This document shows positions 35,127-47,935 of a DNA stretch of 64,000 nucleotides, in pieces; within the stretch, counting starts at the first letter, position 1, and the number at the start of each line of letters is the position of its first letter. Both the position numbers and the translations under genes were made by a program. The notes under the pieces were generated by a model. That model made no database searches and had not been told where the DNA came from. It saw only the letters and a program-made list of their open reading frames with translations. Source of the stretch: Hybos culiciformis (Eukaryota > Arthropoda > Insecta > Diptera > Hybotidae); contig OZ023273.1 in the NCBI GenBank assembly GCA_964007475.1, positions 63,994,108 through 64,058,107 of the forward strand, read 5' to 3'.

Positions 35127-35735
35127 AGTCGAAATACCTGGCTTCGCACGGTAGTCCCGAACTTATATTAATATCAAAACGCGTTAATCCAAATTTCGTG
35201 CACTAAAAAAAACAGAATTTCAAAATTTGTTAAATAGCCACTTCCTCGGTGCCTTAACACATCCAATCTTCTTAATAGTCGAATCGGGTCCAACGCTATA
35301 ATATTTTATCGGAATATACCTAAATTGCAAAACCGCCTTCTAAGGTAGCCCCCCCGTCGGGGCTTCGGATCGAAATTTCTAGTATCCTATAACCATCTCA
35401 GGTCCTAGTGCTACTTAACTTCATAATTTCAAAATTTCGAATTTTGTACTATAGCCCCCCAATTGAACCCTGGGACAACGGTTGGGGGCCTCTCAACATC
35501 CAGTTTTTTAAATAGAGTTTTCGGGTCCAACGCTACTATATTTTATTGAAATATACCTAAATTTCAAAACCTGTTTCTAAGGTAGCCCCCCCGCCGGGGC
35601 CTCGGATCAAAATTTCTAGTACCCTATAACCATCTCGGGCCCCAATGATACTTAAGTTCAAAATTTCAGCGGTTTAGGCGTGATTGAGGACAGAGAAACA
35701 GAGAATTTTCATTTTTATTTATTAGATTTATTTCA
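35127..35735 (+). repeat. interspersed repeat with two internal 237-bp units
   Basis: Starts CTAGTCGAAATACCTGGCTT and ends with GGCGTGATTGAGGACAGAGA and an A/T tail, features I associate with short non-LTR-derived repeats of arthropods. Two units, starting near 35270 and 35507, share CCAACGCTA..ATATTTTAT, CTTCTAAGGTAGCCCCCCCG, and CCTATAACCATCTC. A third copy lies at 46550-46785. It is richer in G and C than the spacer. No coding frame survives. Confidence 0.7.
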
Positions 35736-35739
35736 AAAA

Positions 35740-38700
35740 TCTCGATGAGAAAAAATGTTTTCTTGTTCGATATGCAGGACGTGTGCAACTTTGGGAATTA
35801 ACATTTACAGGGTTTTAAAATGGTTATTTTCTTAATAGAGTTATATAAATAAGTACTTATATATAAAGAATTTTTCATAACGACTTTGTTTATATTTCTG
35901 TACAATGATTTTACACAAGACTTTGCTATGGGAAAATATTATACAAACATTGATTGAAAATTCGTCGTTAAATTTTAATAATATTTTAACATAATAATAA
36001 AACTTTTCTTAACCTGATTTCTTATTTTTATTCAAAAAGGAAAATTTCGCAAAGAATTGTTAATTGATTTTTACGCCCCTTCAGTTTTAATCGTGTGAAA
36101 ACAAATAATAATATTTCCAACCACTGAATTATAAGATTTAGGGGTTTTCTTATGAACGTCGTGTGTATAATATAATGATTTTAAATTATATTTTTGTATA
36201 TATGTTATATGTTGTATTATTATACAAAAGGCTCACTTTATTATTAAAATTGAATTTTCCGTATAAATATATTTAAGAGTTTTTCTTCTTCGTTATCCTG
36301 GGGGGAAAATTTTCACTTTCGATTTTTTTTTTTAAAGGTCAAATAAATTTGAATTTTTTTTATCGAGGGAAAGATAAAAAGGAAATGTGTATGAAAAGAA
36401 GAAAACGAAACAATATTCAGTGTAGAAATTAAATTATAATTAAATTATAATTTATTCAGTTTTTTTTTTTTTGCTTTTACCATGGGTATAATGAACTTTT
36501 TTGAGAAACAAAATAACTTTTACTTTTCTTAATTAGAATTTATTTTTAAGGAATTTTATATTACAGAAGAAATACTAATTTGAGTTCAGGTAAAAGCGCG
36601 CCAAATTTTATTTCTTAAATAGAAGAAATATTTTTTTTGTTGTTTTGGTTTTATTTGTTTACCTTTACATGTATTTGACAAATTTATAATTATGTTCTTA
36701 TAAATTTAGAATAGGTAGGTACCTACATTGGTTTTATTATTAAAATGATAATAAGAAAAATTTTTCCTTAAATTTTCTAGAATAATAAAATTAAGTAAAT
36801 AATAAAATTAAATAATTTTTAAGTGACTGACACCAGAGGTTAAATTTAAAAATGAAAACATAAAATTCTATTCTAAATTATTGAGAAAACTAATAAATTA
36901 AAAACATTTTAATTTTTTAGGGAATATCTTTTTTTGACAGTACCTATACATAATAATTTTAAAATTATAAGTAAAAAGTTTTTATTTTGTTTTCATAAAT
37001 TTTTTTGAAATAATCTCAAAGCTTTATTAAGGTTGTTACTTAGGCAACATGCGGATTACCAATACTGGTTATTTTAATTTTCTTTTTTATTTAAATTATT
37101 TATTTTCCACTGTTAAAAATTTAACTATACAAATAATACTTCAAACATTATTATAAATATATTTGCATATTTATACTGTTTTCGTAACATGAATATGAAT
37201 ATTAGTCCTTTGACTGAAATTGACGTGATAAATTTTATTTTAATTTTGATCTCGTGTATAGTCTCAAAAATTGTAAAAGATAGAGATTTAAAACAAAAAG
37301 TGTTTTCGTAAAATTACTCTTGTCTCTCGTCTAAAACATTCAATTCTTCAGCGGATTACTATTCAATAAGGGCATATTAATGTTATACACACTCATATAT
37401 ACCTACATTTACTTATAAATACAACAGTCAATATATCTTTGTAATATTTGTAATATTCTTTGGGCTTATCAACACATGTAGGTTATTCAACCCAATATAT
37501 CTTTAAAGTTGATTACTGATTAGTAAATCATTCAAAAAATGAGTCTCACAAAATTTTTCAGACTCGTTCCTAAAATTTCGTATGATTATCCACTAAAAAT
37601 TATAGTCTTAAACTTTTCCAGACTAGTTTCCCAAAAATTATACTATTCGTAAGAACTCGAGCTGATGAGATTAAATCCGAAACAGCCACGATTCATCTAA
37701 CCAAAAATGTGTGCTAGTGATACGCATCTAAACAAATTTAAGAATAATTAGTAGACATAAGGCTTTGCATAATCGAAAAGAGCGTTATTCGATTGTTTCA
37801 TTTAATAAATTTTTTTTTTGCTCCTGGGTGAACTTAAAAACCATAAAACTTACAGTATAATGATAAATTTATTTTATAAATATGATTGATTTTTAAGTTA
37901 TTTTTAGTCCGTAAAATTTATTTTTTTTCGACGTAGGTAGTATACATTTCAATTAAAATTGTATTAAAGGTAAATCTAATCAAAATCCAAAATAACATTT
38001 TGATCCATTAAAATAATGGGAATTTTATAAAAATTATAAATATCTAACACATAAATATAAACAGAATTCAGAATGATATATAGTCTATATAGTTAATATA
38101 TATGTTATACAATTATACAGAAACAGATATTATAAAAATAATTTTAAATTGAATGAATATTTATATGTATAAATAAAAAGAATGAAAGTTTGAAGAAAAC
38201 TCAAACATTATTTATATTAATTGCGAAAAAGAAATTATTTAAGAAAATATTGTTCAAAAACGCGCTGAAACAAACTGAAAATGTCAAATTTGATTTTAGA
38301 ATTAAACGTTTCGAATATTCAGTTTTAAAAATTTGAACTTTTAAACGTAAGATTAAAATTAAAATTAGAAAAAACAACAGCGACAATCACTGTAGGTATA
38401 TACTATATAATATAGGTTTTGTTTTATACTTATAAAAGATTTCATACAAAAAAAAACAAAAAAACCAAACTGATTAACATAAAAATGATGTTTAGAACAT
38501 TCCTATTTACATTTTTGCAAAAAAAAAAGGATCTTATACATATACAACCATTCACTCGCATAAAAATAAAGTTTTCATCACGCAACAGAATAATTGAACA
38601 ATTACAATTTTAGGAGTGATTTATATAAGAGAAATGCTTCCGTTAATGTTATTGCACGGAATAAATAAATTTTCCGTTCTAATTAGTCTATTGGTTAATT

Positions 38701-40345
38701 AGAAAAACGTGAATTTTCATTTTGCCTAACCAAAAAAAAAAGAGGTGTTTTTCCAAGATAACACATAATGTTGTTCTTTTGAATGCATGAAACCAGGTTA
38801 GTTACAAGAGAATTTATTGATTATAACTATGCATGCATATTGAAAAGTTAAATTTTAAAGGATATAATTATACTAAAAACAAAACTTTTTGATTCAAGGA
38901 AAGACGAACTATTTTAAAGTTAGAACATTTACGCCCAATTTCTGTACCAAGCTTACGAAGTATGGATGTAGAGTTTAATTTTATTGAATGCCGATTGAAA
39001 CAATTAATCAGCTTCATAATATGCACCACCTGTTTATTATTCAGATATTTAAAAATTGCAATGCAAATTAATGTTGTTGCATCGAATAAAATTGGACTAT
39101 ATTTCTTAATAACTTAAACCGATCGATGTTCGATGGCAATCCAAAACAAGTTTATTAAGTTTTATATTATTGTATTGCAAATTAAAGTTGCTATAGAATA
39201 AAAAAAAATAAAATAAAATATTTTCTGATTCTTAAATTAATGTGCCATTTACAAGTTTCTAGCGATAAAATCATTAAATTTATCTTACGTCGTCGTTATT
39301 TACATCGACGTTGTTTAATGAAAAAGAAAAAAAATACGATTAATTAACTCTATTTATTTTAATTAAAATAAAATTTACATTTTATTGCATACTTTATTTA
39401 TATTCTTTGATACTAGAACTTGTGAAACTGGAATAAGAACTGAAATAAAATTGCATATAAGGTCACCACAAACAATAACAGAGATGAAACTTAAAATTTT
39501 TGTGAACGCTAATTTTATTTTTTAATATAATATTTTTATTTGTCAAATAATTTCTTCATTTCATTAAACTTCTTTATATGTCGCAAATTAATTATATAGT
39601 AAAATGTGCATTACGTTAGAGCAATTGTTGATCAAAACGTTAGAGCGGTAAATTCAACCAATCTTGAAGTTATAAAGTTCTCTCACGAAAGCCCAAATTT
39701 AAAGTAAAAATATTTCAGTAACTCTTAATGAGTAGCTCCTTATCATAGGCATTTGTCGTCTGCAGTTGAGGATTTAAATACAAAATTTCTTCTTTCATTA
39801 CGTATTATAAATTTGAAAGTTCACTATAGACAATGAATTGATACTTAGGAAACTATACCTAGCTTTGGTTTCTTAACAAAGCTTTATATGTTTATTATGA
39901 AGATGTTAAATTTTAACTGCTGAATGAAACTCTTGAAATTATTCTATGGAAACAATTAACTACCAAATTCCTCTTTTTAAGCGAAAGATTTTTCCAAGTG
40001 ATAAAATATGTTAAAGAATTTAAAAATGTATATTTACATTCATAAAAAACTATTTGATGAACTTAAGTTAAATTAATTTGCTTCGATATATGTACACCAA
40101 AGCCTATATAATAAATTTTAGTTTAATTTATGTATTTTTAATTTGCTCTACTTTATTAGAATTTTAATATTGAAAAGAATTATTAGAAATATGCAACTTT
40201 AATTTTTAAATACTTTGAAACATTATATTAACAGCCAATTGAGTATATTATTGTATCAAAATAGAGCATTTTTATTAGAAAGGTATATGCGTTAAAGTGA
40301 TACAAATTTTGTAGAATTTCAGTTTTTGTATCCTCCTAATGAATA
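35740..40345. other. AT-rich spacer, nothing recognised
   Basis: No gene is supported. A less AT-rich patch at about 37540-37740 has two loosely similar CAGACTxGTT segments and is not identified. Confidence 0.5.
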
Positions 40346-40353
40346 AGTGCATT

Positions 40354-40723
40354 TAGAGACTCTGTCTCGAGATTTCTCGCGAGAATGTCATTATTTTAAT
40401 ATCTCGTCTCGTCGAGAAATGATGATCCTTCTCGCCAAAACTAGCATACAAAAAAATTCGCTTTTAACGAATTTTTGTAAAATTATTTATAAAAATATCT
40501 TAAATCTATAGTACGTAGTAAGGTTTGCTGGTATAAAAAATAAAATCAATATTTAAATTGTTCTAATTTGCAGGATATTTTAATTAAATTTTGACAACGG
40601 TTAAAGAAATTAGGTTCACTGTATATTTTTATAATTAAAATACATTTCTCGATATCTCGAAGAAATTTGGTCGAGAAGTCTTGTCTCGACGAGAAATGGA
40701 ACAGGCGAGAAACAGAGACTCTA
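40354..40723. mobile_element. hAT-type MITE, 370 bp
   Basis: Ends are TAGAGACTCTGTCTCGAG and, inward from the right, TAGAGTCTCTGTTTCTCG. Flanks AGTGCATT and GGTGCATT match at 7 of 8. TCTCG motifs recur in both orientations near both ends. There is no transposase. Confidence 0.8.
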
Positions 40724-40731
40724 GGTGCATT

Positions 40732-41565
40732 GTTTTAAAGAGAATCAGGATAAATTTAATTTAATTTTTCAACAAATTTTTTTTTTTTTTTCTAAATCCA
40801 AAACCCCAAATTTAAACATTTTCTTTTATTTATTTTAAGATTTGATAGTCGACTAACATAATTTATTATTTGTGAACAAATAAAACTTTACAGATAAAAC
40901 TTTTATGCTATAAATCTGACAAGCTGCCGTAAATTTGTTTTTTTTTATTGTAAATTTAATAAAATTAACATAAATAACATATATTAATACAAAATAGTAA
41001 TATTGACCTTGAGTAGAAATTAGTAAGTAAAATAATTATATACGATATTTTGTTTGACATATAGACAAAACAATTGCTAATTTAAAGTTCTGTTTATTAT
41101 ATTTACGAACAAATTTAAATTCTTTAATAGATATAGTATTGATTTTATTTTTTATTTATTTATTAATGCCGTATTTTTTTCTTTAATACTTTTTATTTTA
41201 TTTATATGTTGGAAATTAACTGAAGAAACGGAAATAAAAGTAATTCACTAGAAGAAAAAAAATTATTTGATGACGGTTGTCACGCTAAAACATAAAATTA
41301 ACATATAATATAAACAAATATTGAAATAATAATTGATTTTTGTTAAATAAAACATTAAATTTATAAATGTAAAAATAGAGGATTGATAATCTCAATTTTT
41401 AAAATAATTTAAAGATATTACAAATGTCAAATGTGATTGTTTATTGGAATCATAACTACTTAATAGCTCACTCGGAATTCAAAGAGAGCTTGAATTAATT
41501 GTGCGTTAAACTATAAGTTAAACTATAATCATAAACTATAAGTGTAACTATAAAATATTCAAATA
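40732..41565. other. AT-rich spacer, nothing recognised
   Basis: No supported gene or repeat. Confidence 0.55.
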
Positions 41566-41885
41566 TGTATATACAGGCCCGGCTCGTGGTTTTTTAATTG
41601 TGTGTGCGAAGAATGATTGGCGCCTTTGAAAAAGATTTCAATTAGATACTAAAATGCTATATAAAGCAAAAACTATAGCTAAATTCATTTATGAATAATA
41701 ATAATAGAACTTACAAGAGTTTTGATTAAACCTTTTAACTCTTTATTAAATAATCCAAGTTCTTAGCAAAACAAAACAAAATTAATGAGAAAAACCTAAT
41801 ATAATATTACAAAATAAATCTGTAACAAAAAATATTCCTGTTGAACTTCCTTTATACTCTACTACTTTCTCGTCTTGCTTTGATT

Positions 41886-42062
41886 TTAGAGAAATCTTTG
41901 CACATCAAAGTTAATATATTTAGAAATTTCAGATTCTATGGAGACTATTGTCAACCCATTCCATTTTTCTTGCCCGATAGTTGATCTCAATTAATTTTTG
42001 ATCAGTTTTAATTTTGGAAAAGTTCTCTCACCTTTAGCAACTGAAACTGGTAAAGTTAGTAA
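41886..42062 (-). pseudogene. hAT transposase remnant, C-terminal dimerisation region
   Basis: The frame reads Leu-Thr-Leu-Pro-Val-Ser-Val-Ala, then Gly-Glu-Arg-Thr-Phe-Pro-Lys-Leu-Lys-Leu-Ile-Lys-Asn, an in-frame stop, then Leu-Arg-Ser-Thr and Ser-Ile-Glu-Ser-Glu-Ile, ending at a stop at 41886. This order is that of the C-terminal dimerisation region of hAT transposases of the zinc-finger MYM-associated type. The upstream part is out of frame and the catalytic core is gone, so it is not functional. Confidence 0.8.
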
Positions 42063-42071
42063 TACCACAAA

Positions 42072-42290
42072 GTAAGCATAAATAAGAGAAATTCATTCCA
42101 AACAAAAAATTCAAATTAAAAAAATTAAACTAAAAATGCCGGTCTATATGAAATCATTATCCCAATTGTCGGTAATGGGATAGCGATTTCATATTTTTTG
42201 ATTTCATATTTTTTGTTTAATTTTTTTAAATTTGAATTTTTTGTATGGACTGAATTTCTCATATTTATACTTCCTTTATGGTAATACTCT
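42072..42290. repeat. inverted duplication inside the hAT element
   Basis: About 70 bases to the left (AAATTCAAATTAAAAAAATT inward) pair with the right arm (GTTTAATTTTTTTAAATTTG outward). The spacer includes CCGGTCTATATGAAATC. Confidence 0.75.
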
Positions 42291-42573
42291 TAATGCAATC
42301 AGTGCATTTGGAAAGAGTTCTTCAACATTATTGTTATAAATCAGGATTAATATCATTTTCAATTTTGCGAGACAACAATTTCAGATAATTTTGTAGTTCG
42401 TTTGCTCCAAAAATTAAAACTCGAAAAAAAATTTGTATGCATTTAATAAAAATTAATTTTTGTTAAAATTTAAATTTCATATTGGCTTGTAGACGCTTTT
42501 TCATTAGAGGCGCCTGCGGCGCCGGTGTGCAGTGCACACTTCGCACACGCCTCGAGCCGGGCCTGTGTATATA

Positions 42574-43122
42574 TAATGTGAACATTAGAGATTTCAAAAC
42601 TAAATTTTCATTTATATAACATAAAGAAAATTGGGCTATTTTATAACAATTTCTGATCTTATTTCTATATTTTAAAAGTTTTCTCTCATAAAAATAATAG
42701 TTGTTATGTTCTTTTATAAGTTAATTCTTACATGCTTATTATTTTTCTTAACTTTTAGGTATATATAACGAAAAAAATGAGGTTTAAAATTGTACAATCT
42801 TTAATTTAAATAATCAAAATTTTTAACTTTAACTATAATAAATGTATATGTACAGGTACATTAGTGCAGATAATAAATTTGAAACTTTTTCTTAACAAGA
42901 TATTGTTTTATTATTTTAAAAATCTGCGAATGAATACAGTAGATACATTTACGTATATGTTATACATTCATAATATTTGAAAATTTTGGAAATTTTTAAA
43001 TTCTACATAAGACATTTTTACGATATTGCTAAACTTTATGTAAAAACAATTTTTGGAGAATCTAATTTCATAGTCATTTACTATCTTTATTTAAAGATAG
43101 TATGTATATTGTATTGGATGAT
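42574..43122. other. AT-rich spacer, nothing recognised
   Basis: No supported gene. Confidence 0.55.
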
Positions 43123-43130
43123 GTTGAAAT

Positions 43131-43453
43131 CAGAGCTGACTAAATTTAAGTATTTTGCAATATCAGTACCAGTATACTGATATTGCAAAAATACTGCAGT
43201 ATTTTCTCTTACTGGTACTTCAAAAAAATTTAAGTACCAGTATACTATACTATACTATACTGCTTCTGAATTTTTTTTGCAGTACCAGTACATTGTTGAA
43301 AAATATTGCAGTATTTTTGCAGTACCAGTATACTGGTACTTAAATTTTTTTGTAGTGCCAGTATATTGTAGAAAAATATTGCATTACCAGATACTGGTAC
43401 TGCATATAGCATATTTTATTCAGTACAAAAATACTTAAATTTAGTCAGTTTTG
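43131..43453. mobile_element. hAT-type MITE made of CAGTACCAG palindromes, 323 bp
   Basis: Ends are CAGAGCTGACTAAATTTAAG and, inward from the right, CAAAACTGACTAAATTTAAG. GTTGAAAT flanks it exactly at 43123-43130 and 43454-43461. Inside are many copies of CAGTACCAGTATACTGGTAC-type palindromes and GCAGTATTTTTGC segments in both orientations. No coding frame. Confidence 0.8.
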
Positions 43454-43465
43454 GTTGAAATGAAA

Positions 43466-43530
43466 GAATCGTCTATGAAATAAGCCTTTCCTTCAGATCT
43501 ATCGTAGAAAGCCTTTCCTTCAGATCTATC
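43466..43530. repeat. short direct repeat
   Basis: GCCTTTCCTTCAGATCTATC occurs twice, 28 bases apart, just outside the hAT element. Confidence 0.85.
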
Positions 43531-43534
43531 GAAA

Positions 43535-45311
43535 GAAAAAACTACAAGCTGTTCAATAGTATAGTACCATTAGTACCTATAAAAAGATAATAGATGCCTA
43601 GTGAATCATACTTTTTTTTTTGTAGTTAGCATTGATCGAGTTGTATTAACTTAAAAATTAATGTTATAAACGTGAAACCGAATAAAAATTATAATTTTAG
43701 CTTAGTGTGAATAAATTTATATTGAATCTTTTTTCTTGACATATGATTTTATTTAGTTGTTTGTAAACCTGTGCATGTCTACTTTTATAATAAGAGCTTA
43801 ATATTATACAAAACTTTTTAGGTTCGCTTTCAGTGTGAAAAAAAATATATTAAATGAATTTCTGGAATTTGAAACCTATATGCACACACAAAGTTGAAAC
43901 AAAAATTTGAGGTAACAACAAAAAATGTGCAGAATAATTTTATTAAATTTTTCATGGCTTTTATTTTTTTATTACCATAATTAAACGCAGAATTATTTTT
44001 GAACATTTTCGGTTTAATATAATAAAAATGTTAAAGAACACACTTTTTTCTACTATAGACGAAAATTCTGATTCAAATTTTTTAATTAAATCAACTCCAC
44101 CATGTTATTTCTGAGATTCATAATAGAGAGATATATTGAAATCCTTTTGCATTTATAGGGTTAAAATTAAGAAAAATCTGGCTAATAAGTAAAACAGGCA
44201 ACTTCATTATGTAGTTGATTTAAATTTTACATAAAACAGATGGAATTTAAAAACATTTTAAAAATGTGACTTTAATGATTCTACAAAGATATATATGTAG
44301 ATGTTTAGTGTTTTTCTGAGCAGTATTCGGCTTTTTGTTAATTTGAGTGTTGAAACCTGAATTTTGTTAAATTTTAATTCGAGCCCATGCTATCGTCGTT
44401 TGTATATATTAATTTCAATAAATTAAACTTTTTAAGTATACATAATGTTAATCGCAAACATAAATTTATATTTATATGATTTCATGGGATCAATAACATC
44501 ATTAAAATATTTAAATTTTATTTTGAATGCATTATTAAATGTTGAATTGTGAGTTCAATTCCTGACTGAACATTTAAATTTAAAGTGTTCCTTATGATAT
44601 CAATGAAAAGAAGAATTTTTATTTTGATCGGTTTAATTTTATTTTGAATTAAATGTTAATTTAATTATTTTTTTTTCACATATTATGACATTATAATATA
44701 ATTTTTCGTTTTACAAGGCTCACCAACCTTTTTAGTTGTAAAAATTAACTTTAATATAAAGTTTAGTTTTTTAAGTGAAGGTTTTTAAAGCAACAAACGC
44801 ATAAAATATTTTATTGAAAAGTTGATCATAATTTTTCCTTCATCACATGTTTTTTACCTATAATATCAAATAAATTTTGTAATAATCGAATTTGGTACGC
44901 TTTATCGCTTCTACTATAGCGTCTGCAGAATAATAAACCAAAATCTTTGTGAATGTAACTGAAATTTATATAATTCTTAGGTAGTATTAGATTAAAAAGA
45001 TATTTTGTTGATATTTCGGTTCTGATATTTTGTTGATATCAACATTTTACAATATTCGTTATGTTTTTAATGAGTCAGGAGAACCTTAGAATTTTGTTTT
45101 TAGATAGTTACTACTTTTATCCAAAAATAAAAACAAATGAGTAGATTAAATTTTTAAGAAGTAGTTTAATAATAACTCCCCGGTTTGGTACGGGAAATTT
45201 TTTTTAGTATGAATAAATTCTTCCATCTCCGTAAAGAGTGCAAAATTATTTATTTAGTTTACTATACCATTTTCGATGTTCTTTTGTCAGAGTTTAATTT
45301 GACAAATATTT
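43535..45311. other. AT-rich spacer, nothing recognised
   Basis: No supported gene or repeat. Confidence 0.55.
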
Positions 45312-45315
45312 TTAA

Positions 45316-45449
45316 AACGTTCAAACCGGCGTGACCCACCGGTGGGTCACATGTAAATATTTCATCTGGCGACGTGAATCACCGTTGGGTCACATTAGAA
45401 TCCTTGCCTAATGGATAGAAATACAAAAAGCAGCGCCGACGTCAACGTG
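45316..45449. mobile_element. possible piggyBac-like MITE, 134 bp
   Basis: Bounded by TTAA at 45312-45315 and 45450-45453. Ends share (A/C)ACGTT then a CGGCG block 7 bases on. Inside is the palindrome GTGACCCACCGGTGGGTCAC and a second GTTGGGTCAC half. TTAA targets are the mark of piggyBac elements, but TTAA is common in such DNA, so this is tentative. Confidence 0.5.
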
Positions 45450-45453
45450 TTAA

Positions 45454-45796
45454 ACTCTGTGTTTTGTTGATATAGTGATTCACCGTAAAACTGAGCAGAA
45501 TTTTCTTTGTTTTAATAGAAAAAGGTTGCTTTAAAATAATTTAAGTCATCAAATATTATTGGTTTGTTCTGAGAAAATTTTCCACTACTTTATTAACTTT
45601 CTTTCCCCTATTCTTTGTAATGTAAATAAAAAGGTTATTTTATAATTTTAAGTACGCTTACCTGCAATATAACTCAAAATAGTAACTAGAAATTTTTTTT
45701 ATTATTATGCTTGGAGTAACCCAAGTTGCATACATACAATACCGAAATATCTCTTTATGTAGGCAATGAAATCCGTATTGAAAATTGAGAACAATA
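45454..45796. other. AT-rich spacer, nothing recognised
   Basis: No supported feature. Confidence 0.55.
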
Positions 45797-46129
45797 TATA
45801 TAACTAGAGAGCGGAATTTCGTGCAGTCAAAATCTGAAAACGTGCAATTTAAACCTCAAAACGTGCAAAAACGTGCAATAAAAAATTTGAAAGCCTAAAA
45901 TCCTGTAGGTAAATCGAAAACAAAAATATTTAGGAAATACAATTTAATAAAACGATTTTTTTTTTTCAAAGTATAGCGGCTGTTCTGTTTTTATCATATA
46001 CGGCGCTGCATCACTAATAAAAAGTAAAATTTTATCTTGAAACATAGAGTTCTTAAAATAAGTTCCCAAAAAAAATTTTTTTTTTGTTCAAATCACTTTA
46101 TAGCAATAAAAGAAAAAAAAAAAATTGAA

Positions 46130-46430
46130 AATAAAAAATTTAAAATCAACGTTTTTATAACGGAATAAAATAACTAAAAAGTAAAAAATATAATCAGATA
46201 ATAATTGATAATATCATACAGATTTCCCTGAAAATTAATTCTCACGAAAAACGTGGGTCGCGTGTGATAAACGATATTGATAAAAATGTTCAATTTTAGG
46301 CGCCCCACGTTTTTCGTGAGAATTAATTTTCAGGGAAATCGGTATGAGGTTGTCAATTATTATCTGATTATATTTTTTACTTTTTAGTTATTTTATTCCG
46401 TTATAAAAACGTTGTTTTTAAATTATTTTT
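46130..46430. mobile_element. foldback nested in the hAT element
   Basis: Arms of about 115 bases pair closely: from AACGTTTTTATAACGGAATA inward through TTAATTCTCACGAAAAACGTG. The loop is about 40 bases and contains GGTCGCGTGTGATAAACG. Few mismatches, so probably a later arrival than the host element. No target duplication can be read. Confidence 0.7.
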
Positions 46431-46549
46431 TTTTATTTATTTATTTATTTTTTCTTTTTTAATCTTATTTGAATCGAATTAAGCCATAAATAAAAACATA
46501 AAATTTTTATATCTATGCTAAAGCAATGAAATCCTAAATTTCTAAATTT

Positions 46550-46785
46550 GCTTTTTAGCCCCTTCCCCGAAGTCCTGGGACCTCAGCTGGGGGCCCTGCG
46601 ATATCCAGTCTTTAATCCAGGTATTTCGATCCAACGCTATAACATTTTATCGGAATATACGAAAATTCAAAAACCGGCTTCTAAGGTAGCCCCCTCATCG
46701 GGGCCCCGGATCAAAATTTCTAATATTCTATAACCATCTCGGATCCCAATGCTAGTTAAGTTCAAAATTTCAGCCAAATTGGTAC
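46550..46785 (+). repeat. third copy of the 237-bp interspersed repeat unit
   Basis: Matches both units at 35270-35670: CCAACGCTATAACATTTTAT, CTTCTAAGGTAGCCCCCTCA, and CTATAACCATCTCGGATCCC, followed by AAGTTCAAAATTTCAGCC. Confidence 0.8.
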
Positions 46786-47689
46786 AGTGGCAAGATTTGA
46801 GAATCAGTGAAACCATGGATGGAACCGTGGAACCGCAATAATTTTTACATTATGTTGCATTGTCATCTATTTCTGACCTATGCTCCAATTTTCAAGCCTC
46901 TATCTCATCTAGAAGTGCCTGAAAAATTTATTACAAAATTTGTACCGAACAACAAAGTGAACTAATAAAAACGTTTTAATAAAAATTATTATTCAAACAT
47001 ACATACTTTACGTATTTTTTTTTAAATTTTTGTTAATTTTATAAATAATTGTTTCCAAAAACTTTAAAACGTGCACTGTTTTGCCAAAAAATCTAAAACG
47101 TGCAGTTTCGTGCAATGTACCCCAAAACGTGCAATTTCGTGCAACACAAAATGGGTCTCAAAATATTTCATTTTACAAGATTCGGATAGATCTTATGGTT
47201 CTAACCCATTCTAAATGCCCAAAAAAAAGGTGCAATTGCACGGAATTCCGGTCTCTATATATAACATATAATATATTTTCATATATTTATAATCCTATTT
47301 TTAAATGTTATATCACTTCTCTGTTCCATTCAACGGTTACAAAATATCGAAATAATAACTCTTAATTGGAACTATTTTAAATTAAATGTTAAGCAAAAAA
47401 AGAATTTACATAATATAAATGATGCTATTATAACACATTTAAAAACTAATATATAACTTAATTTTATATAATTATTAATTATAAATAAACTTACATACGG
47501 CTAATTTGCGAAAATATTTTATATTTTTTGATTATGTAGTGGAAATAATTTGACATTTTTTTTTAGATTTTAATAGAATTTATTTCATGTTCAATATAAA
47601 TTTGTTTATGACTTGATAATAATTGTAAAATTTTTTCAACATATTTCCAACATATTTCAGACGAAATGTGTATAGGCACTCTGTCTGGG

Positions 47690-47853
47690 TATTGCACGTG
47701 CAAATACAAATTATTTAAAATTCAATGAATTTTTCAAATAATCGCTAAAAATATCGCGAAATTTCGTAGCGACTCCGACTACGTCTCCAACTCCGACATA
47801 AACAACACGACTCCGACTTCACAGCTCCGACTCCAACTCCACAACCCTGCTTT
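47690..47853. mobile_element. possible hAT end fragment rich in CTCCGACT
   Basis: The right end reads inward CAGGGTTGTGGAGTTGGAGT and is followed by repeated CTCCGACT motifs. I know this end type from insect hAT elements. No matching left end or target copy was found, so it is probably truncated. Confidence 0.45.
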
Positions 47854-47935
47854 AAACTGACCTTTTCCACACAAACAAAGTAAAGAAACAATTATCTAAT
47901 GTTTGTGTTTTAAAAGCATAGAGAAATATGTTATT

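Larger units (their letters stand above)
41574..42565 (-). mobile_element. decayed hAT transposon, 992 bp
   Basis: Ends are CAGGCCCGGCTCG on both sides, continuing less perfectly to GTGTGTGCGAAG. TGTATATA flanks it exactly at 41566-41573 and 42566-42573. A fragment of hAT transposase lies inside on the minus strand. Part of that region is present again as an inverted duplicate (42072-42290), so the element was rearranged internally. Confidence 0.85.
45805..47257. mobile_element. hAT-type element with nested repeats, 1453 bp
   Basis: Ends are TAGAGAGCGGAATTTCGTGC and, inward from the right, TAGAGACCGGAATTCCGTGC. TATATAAC flanks it exactly at 45797-45804 and 47258-47265. ACGTGCAATTT-type motifs repeat near both ends. 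Between them sit a foldback (46130-46430) and an interspersed repeat (46550-46785), which explain much of the length. No transposase frame is recognised. Confidence 0.85.

Noticed and set aside
46548..46733. 61-codon ORF
   Set aside because: Falls entirely within the 237-bp interspersed repeat; the other copies are not open in the same frame.
47081..47365. 94-codon ORF
   Set aside because: Mostly the repeated right end of the hAT element at 45805-47257 running into its flank.
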